64,000 bases of DNA from an uncultured Porphyromonadaceae bacterium (GTDB lineage Bacteria; Bacteroidota; Bacteroidia; Bacteroidales; Muribaculaceae). Within the stretch, counting starts at the first letter, position 1; every line of letters begins with the position of its first letter. Positions 25,600 to 34,106 of this stretch are shown here, one piece after another. Below the pieces are notes generated by a model. That model was given only the letters and a program-made list of their open reading frames with translations, was not told the DNA's origin and searched no databases. Position numbers and translations under genes: made by a program. The DNA is taken from NCBI GenBank assembly GCA_947175265.1, contig CAMWMD010000005.1:40454-104453 (forward strand), in the 5' to 3' direction.

Positions 25600-26250
25600 A
25601 TGAACGAACAAGAAACAGTAAAAGACCGTCTCCTCCTGTTCCTTAAGAGCGAGGGGATCTCGAAAAGCGAGTTTGCCCGGCGCATGGAGGTCTCCGTGGC
25701 ATATCTGGGAGCCATGCGCAAGTCTATGCCGGAAGAGAAAGTGGCAAAGGTCACATCCCTCTTCCCCCATCTCAACCGCGATTGGCTCCTCTACGGGGAG
25801 GGGGAGATGATACGCAAGCCTTCACGGCGCAAATCGGAGATTGACAGGTATATGGTGCCTCTCCTTCCCGTGGAGGCTCAGGCCGGTTCCCTGCAGATGT
25901 TCTCGCAGGGGGTATCGCTCATGGAGTGCGAGCGGATTATGGCCCCGAGCCCCGACATAGACTGCGCCATCCGCGTATCGGGCGACAGCATGGAGCCTAA
26001 CATAAGGAGCGGCACAATACTCTTCATCAAGAGAATCAATGAGAAGGCCTTCATACCATGGGGGCATCCTATGGTGATCGACTCCGAGAACGGGGTGCTC
26101 GTGAAGGTGGTATATCCCTCTGAGGAGGGGAAGGAGTTCATCGAGGCAAGGAGTTACAACGAACGCTATCCCGACATCCACATACCCATGAGTTGCCTCT
26201 ACGGAATCTACCGCATCGTGAGTCAAAGCGAGATAACCACCACATTCTGA
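25600..26250 (+). CDS. LexA/CI-like repressor with S24 peptidase domain
   Basis: 216 residues. The N-terminal ~65 residues form a helix-turn-helix (SKSEFARRMEVSVAYLGAMRK). The C-terminal S24 domain has a candidate Ala95-Gly96 cleavage site in PVEAQAGSL, the catalytic Ser130 in VSGDSMEPN and the catalytic Lys169 in GVLVKVV, so all elements for RecA-stimulated self-cleavage are present. Known: LexA/CI proteins of this type hold prophage or SOS genes off until DNA damage. It is divergent from the three paralogous genes and convergent with the head-completion-like gene, so it sits within the virion gene block. Similar stand-alone S24 regulators are common in Bacteroidetes, so control of the phage-like genes is likely but not shown. 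Confidence 0.9.
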   Translation: MNEQETVKDRLLLFLKSEGISKSEFARRMEVSVAYLGAMRKSMPEEKVAKVTSLFPHLNRDWLLYGEGEMIRKPSRRKSEIDRYMVPLLPVEAQAGSLQMFSQGVSLMECERIMAPSPDIDCAIRVSGDSMEPNIRSGTILFIKRINEKAFIPWGHPMVIDSENGVLVKVVYPSEEGKEFIEARSYNERYPDIHIPMSCLYGIYRIVSQSEITTTF

Positions 26251-26261
26251 CTCCTCACCCC

Positions 26262-26831
26262 TCAGTCGCTCCCCATCCTCTCCACTATCATGCGGAGGGT
26301 CTCCCTGTATGCCGCAGGGGGGATGCCGATCTCTCCGGTCTCATCCGGAGCCGGGGCAGGCATATACCAGCCGGAAGCAAGAGTCGCGTCCCCCCCGCTG
26401 CCGCATATCCGCAGCGCACGGTTTCCCTCCGGCGTGATACCCTCGAACACGAGCGGTCGCGAGGGGGAGCCTCTCAACGCGTCGCAACCCCTATCCTGCA
26501 TCACGGCGAGCCAATGGTCGGCGGGGAGCACTACCCTCACCTCCCGTTCCCAGTCAGTCATCCTTATCCCATAGAGGAAAAGATAGTCGGGAGGAAGGGG
26601 AAGGAGGCGGCTGCCGTCAGGCAAGGTGGAAAGTTGGCCGGAGGGGAGCGCCCTCCACCCTGTGAGCATGTCGCGCCGGCATTTCATGACGGCCTCGGCG
26701 GCACAGTGCTCAAGATCAAGAAGCACTCGCCGGCGGAAGGCCGCCGCTCCCGGGGAATCCTCGCTTACCCACTCGGAGGGATATGACCCTGCGAGCAGGG
26801 CCACATCCTCAATTATGGTATCAATCTTCAT
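26262..26831 (-). CDS. Head-completion/adaptor-like phage protein
   Basis: 190 residues from the ATG at 26831 (MKIDTIIEDVALLAG), chosen because it overlaps the stop of the upstream 76-aa gene by four bases. The segment RRRVLLDLEHCAAEAVMKCR is helical and is followed by LPLPPDYLFLYGIRMTDWEREV and CRICGSGG-like loops. This is the outline of the helical connector proteins that follow capsid genes in tailed phages (gp6/DUF6682-like in shape, not proven). It is the last gene of the capsid operon and converges on the repressor gene, 11 bases apart. Exact family not recognised. Confidence 0.6.
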   Translation of the reverse strand: MKIDTIIEDVALLAGSYPSEWVSEDSPGAAAFRRRVLLDLEHCAAEAVMKCRRDMLTGWRALPSGQLSTLPDGSRLLPLPPDYLFLYGIRMTDWEREVRVVLPADHWLAVMQDRGCDALRGSPSRPLVFEGITPEGNRALRICGSGGDATLASGWYMPAPAPDETGEIGIPPAAYRETLRMIVERMGSD

Positions 26832-27058
26832 CTCCTGACGCTCCTCTCTTCGGCCCAAAGCACCACCCTGCGCCTTGCATACTGCGGCGAACCCTCGATT
26901 ATCTTCTGGAGTGCGGTCTGACCGGTGGTGAATTTTGCAGGTATAAGTCCGTTCGGACTTATGAACCCTCCTGTAAAATTCACTTTCACTTTTGCGTCCC
27001 CGACAAGCACGCACATCTGCCAGTCGAGCATACCGGGGGCTATGTATGTTTTTATCAT
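26828..27058 (-). CDS. Small phage-module protein (76 aa)
   Basis: Begins MIKTYIAPGMLDWQMCVLVGD and ends with a basic tail (ARRRVVLWAEERSVRR). It lies 32 bases after the capsid-like stop and overlaps the next start by four bases, so it is clearly part of the operon. Its size and position match the small head-decoration, linker or ribosome-coupled ORFs between capsid and connector genes in phages. The segment KVKVNFTGGFISPNG suggests a small beta fold. No family recognised. Confidence 0.6.
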   Translation of the reverse strand: MIKTYIAPGMLDWQMCVLVGDAKVKVNFTGGFISPNGLIPAKFTTGQTALQKIIEGSPQYARRRVVLWAEERSVRR

Positions 27059-27090
27059 ATCGGTTACGTTTTTTATCAGGATAATGTGTA

Positions 27091-28647
27091 TCAGTTATCT
27101 ATCTCCTTTACCGGAATCCATTTGAAGTCGCCTGACGTTCCGTCGGCCTCCGCACGGTACATGCTTCCCCCTTTTATCCCGGTTTCGGGAATTGACTCGG
27201 TGAAATAATAGGCCGCACCCTCCAAGGTCTCCGATTTCGCGGGTAATGTGCTCTTATCCCAAAGCACCATGCGCCCTGACTCCGTCGAGGGTTCCCTTGA
27301 GTCTCCATCGATCCAGATATGGCAGGAACCTTTCAGCGCAACGGCATCCCATATAAGTATTCCGTTGCGGGTAGCCTCCTCCCCCTCAACACGGTCTTCG
27401 AAAGTATGCTCCGAGGAATAGACATAATGCACCAGACGGTTATCACCTATCAACGCGCCCGAATTGCTCCAGCCGAGGCGGTCAAGTGTAGGCTCGCGCT
27501 TTATCTCTATGTCGCCGAACACCGTATGGAAATTGGTCACCACCCAGCCGACACTGTTCACCTTCGAGGTAATCTGAATCTCGGGATGCCCTGAGTAGTC
27601 TATCGTCTGTATCTTCTCGAGAAGATTCTTCCCGGCAAGCAGTATGGCGCTCTTAGGCACATCCTCTCCGGTGAAGAACATCTTGGCGAGCGCGATGATC
27701 TTCTCCACGCTCCACTTCCCGGGTTCCTGCAGTTCGCGCTTGAACTGCCATCTAAGCCCCTCCGTGGTGTAGACGGTCTGCATACCCATCTTATCCACGC
27801 TTGTCTTGAATTTACCGGCCCGGCTGGCCCACAAGGTGCGGTTGCCCCTCACCTTGAAATTGGCTATCGCCTGCTCGGCTATGACGGCCTGCGAAAACGG
27901 GATCCTCTTCTTCTGGCTCTCGAAATAATCGCTCACCACCTGGTTCATACCCCTTTTCTGGAGATAGATGCGCGTAGGCTGCGGGAGTATGAGGTCGGGG
28001 TCAACCTCCTTTTGCGTCTCATACAATGAATTCGCCAGTATCACGAGCCTTGTGCCGGCCTTAATCTCCGGAAGATAGCCGTACTCCTCTTCCGGACTGT
28101 TCTTCCTCCCGTTGACGGGTCGCACGACAGGGGAACCCGAGCCGGGGTCAATACCGGTCACGAAAAGGAGCAGATCCTTACCCGGGGTCTCGTATGCCCC
28201 GGTGGGGTCATACCCGTTGACTCCCTGTACGAGAAGCGTACAGTAGGGACGCACGGAATTGGCGTCGTCATTCGTCAGGGGGAGCGTGAAGCGCGAACGT
28301 GTGCTCCCCCCCACCGTCTCCGCCACCTCCACGAAGGAACGTGGCTCGTCGATCATATAATGATCCACCTCGGGAGAATTTACATTCACCCTCTTTGCCC
28401 TCAGCATAAGGTTCATCAGTGGGGTGTCTTCATTATTGAACCTGAAAAGCTCATCATCTATGGCCGTGCCTATCATGTTGGCATCGCTGATACCACCCGT
28501 GGCTTCTGCTATTGCGCTCACTGTGGCTGCATGGCCGGGAAGTTGGGTGGAAAGTCCGGCGGAACCTCTGCCGAGCTCAGGCGTACCCTCAACGATATTC
28601 ACACTCTCAGGGTCGGAAATTTGATTCGGTTTTATCATATCTTTCAA
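27091..28647 (-). CDS. Major capsid-like protein (HK97-type candidate)
   Basis: 518 residues; Met4 (28638) is an alternative start. Features that suggest a capsid protein: an N-terminal arm rich in Gly/Ala, then DDELFRFNNEDTPLMNLMLRAKR followed by VDHYMIDEPR (an N-arm/E-loop-like start), ESQKKRIPFSQAVIAEQAIANFKVRGNRTLW in the middle, and a P-domain-like SVEKIIALAKMFFTGEDVPKSAILLAGKNLLEKI with downstream beta strands (VGWVVTNFHTVFGDIEIKREP). No signal peptide. It is the largest gene of a four-gene minus-strand operon. I infer an HK97-fold shell protein from length, composition and neighbours; a structure prediction would decide it. Confidence 0.65.
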   Translation of the reverse strand: MKDMIKPNQISDPESVNIVEGTPELGRGSAGLSTQLPGHAATVSAIAEATGGISDANMIGTAIDDELFRFNNEDTPLMNLMLRAKRVNVNSPEVDHYMIDEPRSFVEVAETVGGSTRSRFTLPLTNDDANSVRPYCTLLVQGVNGYDPTGAYETPGKDLLLFVTGIDPGSGSPVVRPVNGRKNSPEEEYGYLPEIKAGTRLVILANSLYETQKEVDPDLILPQPTRIYLQKRGMNQVVSDYFESQKKRIPFSQAVIAEQAIANFKVRGNRTLWASRAGKFKTSVDKMGMQTVYTTEGLRWQFKRELQEPGKWSVEKIIALAKMFFTGEDVPKSAILLAGKNLLEKIQTIDYSGHPEIQITSKVNSVGWVVTNFHTVFGDIEIKREPTLDRLGWSNSGALIGDNRLVHYVYSSEHTFEDRVEGEEATRNGILIWDAVALKGSCHIWIDGDSREPSTESGRMVLWDKSTLPAKSETLEGAAYYFTESIPETGIKGGSMYRAEADGTSGDFKWIPVKEIDN

Positions 28648-28657
28648 TTGTTTGATG

Positions 28658-29302
28658 TTATCCTTTGGCTACTGTAAAAATATCGGGTATTTGCTCACTC
28701 CTGTCAGGCATACCCTTGAGATGTGGAAGACCGTCGTCGCCCGAAGGGAAATACTCCCTCTCTATGGCGGCATTCCTGGCATCCTTCTCCCCTCGGGAAT
28801 AGGCATCAGCCAGAGCAGCCTCATAACTGAATACCTTAAGGAGCATGTCAAGCACATTGGCGCTGACCTTTCCACGGAGTGCGCCGATTGCCATTTCGGC
28901 AAGAAGCGTCAGCAGTGCCCTCACCACAGTGCCCGCAAGATTATTCTCCTCCGCAAATCTTCTGATTTCCTGAAGGGAGGACACTATGTTACGCTTCAAG
29001 GCATAACTGCACCCTTTCCCCCTCTCATCCGGCTTTTCATCATCACCCCCTTTGTCGCCTACATCCCCATCAGGATTACCATCGTTCCTGTTCGCGGGAT
29101 TAGGCTCTTTCCTGTTCGCGGGAGCGTCATCGCCACTCCAATCAGGACGGGGAGAAGCGGGAATCTTCTCAGCATCAGCCGCCTTGTTGATCAAGGAATT
29201 CACAATCGACATAGCCGGCGGTTCCGTCGAAGGATTCCACTCAGGAGCCATACGGCCGATGAGTCGCCTGACCCATTCCACGAGTGTCTTTTTCTCTTTC
29301 AT
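28658..29302 (-). CDS. Phage-module protein upstream of capsid (scaffold or minor head protein candidate)
   Basis: 214 residues. The N-terminus is basic (MKEKKTLVEWVRRLIGRM), then comes a disordered linker rich in Pro/Asn/Asp/Gly (about residues 50-95). A helical region follows with the hydrophobic AGTVVRALLTLLAEMAIGALRG, which could be an oligomerisation or membrane-contacting helix, and a charged C-terminus (YSRGEKDARNAAIEREYF). It is the first gene of the capsid operon, 10 bases before the capsid-like gene, the usual place of a scaffold or protease/scaffold gene. No protease motif is seen. Function is inferred from position only. Confidence 0.6.
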   Translation of the reverse strand: MKEKKTLVEWVRRLIGRMAPEWNPSTEPPAMSIVNSLINKAADAEKIPASPRPDWSGDDAPANRKEPNPANRNDGNPDGDVGDKGGDDEKPDERGKGCSYALKRNIVSSLQEIRRFAEENNLAGTVVRALLTLLAEMAIGALRGKVSANVLDMLLKVFSYEAALADAYSRGEKDARNAAIEREYFPSGDDGLPHLKGMPDRSEQIPDIFTVAKG

Positions 29303-29341
29303 AGAATCTGTTTTATTTTAAGTTCTTGTCTTTTGACACCG

Positions 29342-29349
29342 CAAAATTA
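29342..29349 (-). promoter_or_regulatory. -7 promoter box for the capsid-like operon (TAATTTTG on minus strand)
   Basis: CAAAATTA on the plus strand, 40 bases upstream of the 214-aa gene. It shares GACACCGCAAAATTA exactly with the GH36 promoter at 18533-18547. A housekeeping-type promoter here suggests basal expression in the host. Confidence 0.55.
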
Positions 29350-29466
29350 TATCTCACTCAAACAATGCTATTCATATTTCACAACAAATCTTAACCACCC
29401 CCCTAAGTTTTATGTCCCCCCGGTTTCTTTGTCCTAAATATTCTTGCATAATCGGCAGGTTTTGCT

Positions 29467-29474
29467 TAACTTTG
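29467..29474 (+). promoter_or_regulatory. -7 promoter box for the methyltransferase gene (TAACTTTG)
   Basis: Perfect TAnnTTTG with a TTG at 29444-29446, 20 bases upstream. The ATG at 29515 lies 40 bases downstream. Confidence 0.65.
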
Positions 29475-29514
29475 ACAAAGTCCATGAAATTAGTGGTTTT
29501 TATAGCAAGACGTA

Positions 29515-30423
29515 ATGGAAGAGAAGAAGTGTGAGGATTTCAAGAAATGGCTCTCGGGAATACCATACGAAGTGGCTTTCTGGCGCAGTTATTACGGCAA
29601 TAAGCGTCGCCGTCGAGATTTATTCTCCTGGTCGCTTTACGGCAAACCCTGTGTCCTTGACGGTTTTGATATCGACTCATATATAAAGGAATTAGACACC
29701 GCACATCCTGTGATACTCGACGTGGGATGTGCCCTCAGTTATGCATTCGGCAACATAATCAACGGTAAGGTTGCCGACATAACATACGTTGACCCTCTTG
29801 CTTCATTCTATAACAGAATACTCGACCGGTATAAAATCGAACGGCCCCGAATCACTTTCGGCTTGATCGAAAGTCTGACCGGCACATTCATGCCATCAAG
29901 CACCGATTTCATTCACGTGCGAAACGCCCTTGATCATTGTGCCGATCCCGTGGAAGGTATCGTTCAGTGTCTCGCTGCCCTAAAGCCTGGTGGTATTCTT
30001 TATCTAAATCACTTTGTGAATGAGGCCGAGGGTGAAGGGTATCGAGGCTTTCACCAATTCAATATTAAGGAAGATAATGGGAATCTTGTAATCTGGAACA
30101 GAAGTGACAACATTAACGTCACAGACCTTCTCAGCGACGTGGCAACAATCAATACCGATGTTTTTATGGTCGGTGGGCGACAGAGAGTCGTAGCCATACT
30201 GAAAAAGACATCAGATCTTCCAAAGGAGTTGTTCGACCCTGCTCGAGTGACACGCCGCGTCACCGATAATCTGATCTCGACAGTAGAATATTTCCACGAT
30301 TTCAAAAATTCAGCCCGTTATCAGTGGCGCAGATTATTCAGCACCATTGGACACCGCACAATGCGTCTGCTGCCATTCGGCCTTTTAAATAGAATCAAGC
30401 GTCTGGCCGGCAATAAGAATTAA
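29515..30423 (+). CDS. Class I SAM-dependent methyltransferase (Methyltransf_11 type)
   Basis: 302 residues. SAM-binding motif I is ILDVGCALSYAFGN near residue 65; motif II is YVDPLASFY. The DFIHVRNALDHCADPVEG segment and LKPGGILYLNHF are the motif IV/post-I signatures of small-molecule methyltransferases. The acceptor is not predictable. It is a single gene with its own promoter between the capsid operon (divergent) and the restriction-modification pair. The C-terminus is basic (RLLPFGLLNRIKRLAGNKN). Methyltransferases of this look often sit near glycan loci, so it may modify a sugar or lipid rather than DNA. Confidence 0.82.
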   Translation: MEEKKCEDFKKWLSGIPYEVAFWRSYYGNKRRRRDLFSWSLYGKPCVLDGFDIDSYIKELDTAHPVILDVGCALSYAFGNIINGKVADITYVDPLASFYNRILDRYKIERPRITFGLIESLTGTFMPSSTDFIHVRNALDHCADPVEGIVQCLAALKPGGILYLNHFVNEAEGEGYRGFHQFNIKEDNGNLVIWNRSDNINVTDLLSDVATINTDVFMVGGRQRVVAILKKTSDLPKELFDPARVTRRVTDNLISTVEYFHDFKNSARYQWRRLFSTIGHRTMRLLPFGLLNRIKRLAGNKN

Positions 30424-30803
30424 CCGCCTTTAATTTTGTCCGCAGTTTTTTTGACAGCACCACAGGAACCAACAGTAGCACGGTTTTTAGGCGTTAGGCG
30501 GAAGGTTGACGCGCGAAGCTTGTCGGTGAGACGGCTCGTGCCGTCCCTCAATCCAATCGCTCCTGTGCTCCTTTTTGACAGAAAAGGAGGGCAGGACACT
30601 CTTATATGGATGACCTCTATAATAATTTCATAATAACCAGAGTATACACCAAACGTACCACATCCCGCGACCCCAACAAACGCAGCCCCAGCCCCTAACC
30701 CATGATACGCAACGACACCCGCTACAAAGGAATGAGCGATAAAGAAATGTAGTGATTATTTCATTTTTTTTGATTAATTTTGCTAAAGAAAAATCTCATT
30801 TGT
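30424..30803. repeat. Intergenic repeat-like region before the R-M genes
   Basis: 380 bases without a supported gene. Around 30455-30600 it carries pieces of the composite intergenic repeat: TTTTTAGGCGTTAGGCGG, and CTCCTGTGCTCC followed by TTTTTGACAG. The rest (30600-30740) is unusually C/A-rich (AACGCAGCCCCAGCCCCTAAC) with only very short open frames. Composition then falls abruptly to AT-rich at about 30750, the left edge of the R-M island. Confidence 0.55.
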
Positions 30804-32351
30804 ATGGCAATATCCAATGACCGTAAATTTTCATCCCGACAAGTATCAAATATTCTTGATAATGTAATAGGTAAAACTCTAGGAGAAGTGGATAAGGGAC
30901 ATTCAAATCAATTTGGACGTGCTTTAAAGAGTCCTAAAATTACAGGTATTGCTGGTGATGTGATTGAACAATCCGTTTTCGGTTATGCATCTGATTCAAA
31001 TCAAGAATGTGATATAGAGATTGATGGTAAATTAGTGGAATTGAAAACCACAGGAGTTAGAGTTCCCAAAACAGACTTAAATAAGGCAAAAGGAAAGACT
31101 GGAGATGAGTACAACATATATTTGGGTGCAAAAGAAGGAATTAGTATTACAGCAGTGACACTTGAGCCAACAATTCAAGATGATTTTGCCACTTCTCATT
31201 TTTGGGAAAAAGCTCAAAGACTTCTGATCGTATTCTATGAATACACTTCTTATGATGTTGTTCCTGCTATTGAATATGCCAAATTTCCAATTGTCGGTTA
31301 CTGTTACAATAGATTTACACCTACAGAACAGGAACAGTTACGCAATGATTGGGAACTGGTTAGAAATTATTTGAAACCATATTATGAGAAGTATCAGAAT
31401 CCAAATGAACGTCGTGAAAAGATGATTGGATTTACGAGTGCTGTCAGACCTAATCTATTGTTGATTGAACTTGTACCCGGATATAAGAAACGTTCTTCCG
31501 GCAGTTACCAGAATCCAAGATACAGATTAAAACAAACTTTCGTTGATACTATTGTTAGAGGCCATTTTGATAAAAGTAGAAGTAAGCACGAAGTAAGCCT
31601 TAAAGAACCTTTTTCAAGTTTTGCAGAGTTAGATAAACGTTGTCACGAGTTATCTCTCCAATATAAAGGTAAGACATTGGTAGAGTTAAAAGAAAATTTG
31701 GGAATATCCTCTGACATAAATGCAAAAGATTTTGCGGCTCTGTGTGTGCTTAAGATGTTTGATGCAGATTGTAAGAAACTTAATCAAATTCTTGATTTCA
31801 AAAAGGCCGGAATAATAGCAAAAACTGTCACTCTTAATGATAAAGGGAAAGGAACTGAAGATATGAAGTGCCAGCATGTTGACTTTGAAGAATGGGCAGA
31901 TCGGGATATTGATTTTGAGGAGTCGCAGGTATATCGATATTTTATGGAACATAGTTTACTTTGTCCCATATTTTGCGAACATGATTCAACCAACCATGCA
32001 AAAACTACATTTGAAGGATTCAAACGTTTTTCTTTTGAAGATGATTTTATAAATTCAGAAGTGAGAAGAATGTGGGAAGACTCTCGTAAGTTGATTCATA
32101 CTAATAGACTAGAATGGATTTACGATCTGGATAAGAATGGTAACCGAATACGAAACGCAAGCGGGAGTTGGAAAGGTGCACCTAACCTTCCCAAAAAGAA
32201 AGACTACATTGTATTTTTTCGGGGAGGTGCGTCGAATGCAAGTGTTGAAGCAAAAACACAGATTGTGAATAATATCAAGATGATTCCTCAATTTTTTTGG
32301 TTATCTCGAACATTTGTCGAGAAGAAATTGAGTTCTCTATCTTTCATCTAA
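30804..32351 (+). CDS. Type II restriction endonuclease, Sau3AI/MutH-like
   Basis: 515 residues from the ATG at 30804. The N-terminal MutH/Sau3AI domain has Glu55 in GDVIEQS, Asp70 in QECDIEIDG, and Glu79-Leu-Lys81 in VELKTTG, matching the Glu/Asp/Glu-x-Lys catalytic set of MutH. The protein is much longer than MutH and has a second region (residues ~270-515), as Sau3AI does. Known for the family: cleavage at GATC. It lies 12 bases before a cytosine-5 methyltransferase gene, so the pair forms a type II R-M system and mismatch repair is unlikely. Base composition is clearly more AT-rich than the flanks, consistent with recent acquisition. GATC as target is inferred from family. Confidence 0.87.
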   Translation: MAISNDRKFSSRQVSNILDNVIGKTLGEVDKGHSNQFGRALKSPKITGIAGDVIEQSVFGYASDSNQECDIEIDGKLVELKTTGVRVPKTDLNKAKGKTGDEYNIYLGAKEGISITAVTLEPTIQDDFATSHFWEKAQRLLIVFYEYTSYDVVPAIEYAKFPIVGYCYNRFTPTEQEQLRNDWELVRNYLKPYYEKYQNPNERREKMIGFTSAVRPNLLLIELVPGYKKRSSGSYQNPRYRLKQTFVDTIVRGHFDKSRSKHEVSLKEPFSSFAELDKRCHELSLQYKGKTLVELKENLGISSDINAKDFAALCVLKMFDADCKKLNQILDFKKAGIIAKTVTLNDKGKGTEDMKCQHVDFEEWADRDIDFEESQVYRYFMEHSLLCPIFCEHDSTNHAKTTFEGFKRFSFEDDFINSEVRRMWEDSRKLIHTNRLEWIYDLDKNGNRIRNASGSWKGAPNLPKKKDYIVFFRGGASNASVEAKTQIVNNIKMIPQFFWLSRTFVEKKLSSLSFI

Positions 32352-32363
32352 CTTTAAGAAACA

Positions 32364-34106
32364 ATGGTAAAACAAAATAAAAAAGATCCTATCAGAGTAG
32401 TAGAACTTTTTGCCGGTGTCGGTGGCTTTCGTATAGGTTTGGAGGCTGCCTCTGATGACTTTAAGACTATTTGGAACAATCAGTGGGAGCCGTCAACTAA
32501 ACATCAGGATGCTTCTCTTGTTTATCAAGCACGTTTTGGTGAGGAGGGTCATTCCAATAAAGATATCAATACTGTTAATACTGAAGATATTCCGAACCAC
32601 GATCTTCTAGTAGGTGGATTCCCATGTCAGGACTATTCTGTTGCATCTACGTTAAGTCGTTCAGGAGGTATTGAAGGAAAGAAGGGGGTCTTATGGTGGC
32701 AAATCTACAGAATCCTCAAAGAAAAGGGTGATGATCGTCCAGATTTTCTATTTTTTGAGAATGTGGACCGCCTTTTAGGTTCGCCAGCAAAACAACGAGG
32801 GCGAGACTTTGCAATTATATTATCTTCTCTTTCTGATTTGGGATATATCGTGGAATGGAGGGTGATTAACGCTGCCGATTATGGGATGCCACAAAGACGA
32901 AGAAGAACCTATATTCTTGGGTATCGTACTGAATCAATTGTCGCTTCTCAAATAGAGGGTCTTAAGTCATGGACATTATTTGACGGTATAATGGCTAAGG
33001 CTTTCCCATTCAATCAAAAAGGAAATATTGAAAGTATTTTTGATATAGAAGGTTCAATTTCAGACGTTTCTGAAAATTTTAATAAAAATGGAAAATCCTC
33101 ACCTTTTGGTACTGCTGGAATAATGCGTAATCGAAAAGTATATTCTGTAGACTCAAGTCCGGTATACGATGGAATGCTTATGACTTTAGGAGGTAATCTT
33201 GTGGATGAGAGCCTCGTGGGGGAAGAATTCTTTATCTCTGAAAAAGAGTTGCCAAAATGGAAATATGAAAAAGGAGCGAAAAAGATTAGCCGAACATCAA
33301 AAGATGGTTATGAATACACATTTTCAGAAGGAGCTATGACTTTTCCAGATTCAATTGATGCTCCATCTCGTACGATAATCACTGGTGAAGGGGGATCTTC
33401 TCCTTCAAGATTCAAACATATTGTTAAGACACCTTCCGGAAGATATAGGAGGCTAATACCTTTAGAATTGGAAAGACTTAATATGTTTCCTGATAATCAT
33501 ACTCTTCATCCTGAAGTCACAGATGGGCGTAGGGCTTTCCTAATGGGCAATGCTCTTGTATGCGGTGTGGTTAAAGAAATTGGGAAATGGTTATACCGGT
33601 TCATTTCTGGACGAGAACCTGTGTCGTCTCGTCCCATGGAACTTCAACGTAATCCGTTGCCTTCTCTAAACCTTGATATCTTCTCGGGGTTCGAGAGTGA
33701 GTTGGTAAAGAATCAAAGGAAAAAGAAATTTACATTAGATCCGTCAAAACATTTACTAATTGGTTTTGTAAAACCTGACTATACAGAGTATTTCTTAGAC
33801 GGCCAGATTGAAAAATATTATTATACAGGGAAGACACGAGCGTTTCCTTCCACTGTACCTTTAAATAAACTGTTTTACTTTATGCCCTATATCAAAGGAA
33901 AGGGAATAAAAGACATATATCTGATAAAAGTAGTTCGTATAGGATCAAAGGCAGAGGTACGTCCCGGAAGCATGGATTCAGAACCTCGTCTCATATTTGA
34001 ACTTGAATACCTTGACAGTTTACCTGAATTTAAGCCGATCCGCTTGAATATATTCCAGACTTATCGTTCAACAACACTTGCCTCCGTACTAACACCATTA
34101 AAATAA
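32364..34106 (+). CDS. DNA cytosine-5 methyltransferase of the R-M pair
   Basis: 580 residues. Motif I is ELFAGVGGFRIGLE (15-27). The catalytic Cys88 lies in GGFPCQDYSVA (motif IV), ENV is in FFENVDRLL (motif VI), motif VIII is QRRRRTYIL, and the C-terminal motifs IX/X are RRLIPLELERLNMFP and FLMGNALVCGVV. A further ~150 residues follow motif X (LDIFSGFESELVKNQRKKK onward); this extension is longer than in minimal enzymes and may help recognition or be a separate domain. It protects host DNA against the nuclease encoded upstream. Same AT-rich composition as its partner. The likely target is GATC by analogy with M.Sau3AI. Confidence 0.93.
   Translation: MVKQNKKDPIRVVELFAGVGGFRIGLEAASDDFKTIWNNQWEPSTKHQDASLVYQARFGEEGHSNKDINTVNTEDIPNHDLLVGGFPCQDYSVASTLSRSGGIEGKKGVLWWQIYRILKEKGDDRPDFLFFENVDRLLGSPAKQRGRDFAIILSSLSDLGYIVEWRVINAADYGMPQRRRRTYILGYRTESIVASQIEGLKSWTLFDGIMAKAFPFNQKGNIESIFDIEGSISDVSENFNKNGKSSPFGTAGIMRNRKVYSVDSSPVYDGMLMTLGGNLVDESLVGEEFFISEKELPKWKYEKGAKKISRTSKDGYEYTFSEGAMTFPDSIDAPSRTIITGEGGSSPSRFKHIVKTPSGRYRRLIPLELERLNMFPDNHTLHPEVTDGRRAFLMGNALVCGVVKEIGKWLYRFISGREPVSSRPMELQRNPLPSLNLDIFSGFESELVKNQRKKKFTLDPSKHLLIGFVKPDYTEYFLDGQIEKYYYTGKTRAFPSTVPLNKLFYFMPYIKGKGIKDIYLIKVVRIGSKAEVRPGSMDSEPRLIFELEYLDSLPEFKPIRLNIFQTYRSTTLASVLTPLK

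Noticed and set aside
30804..32351. Mismatch-repair MutH
   Set aside because: Twice the length of MutH and directly followed by a cytosine methylase, which fits a Sau3AI-type restriction enzyme.
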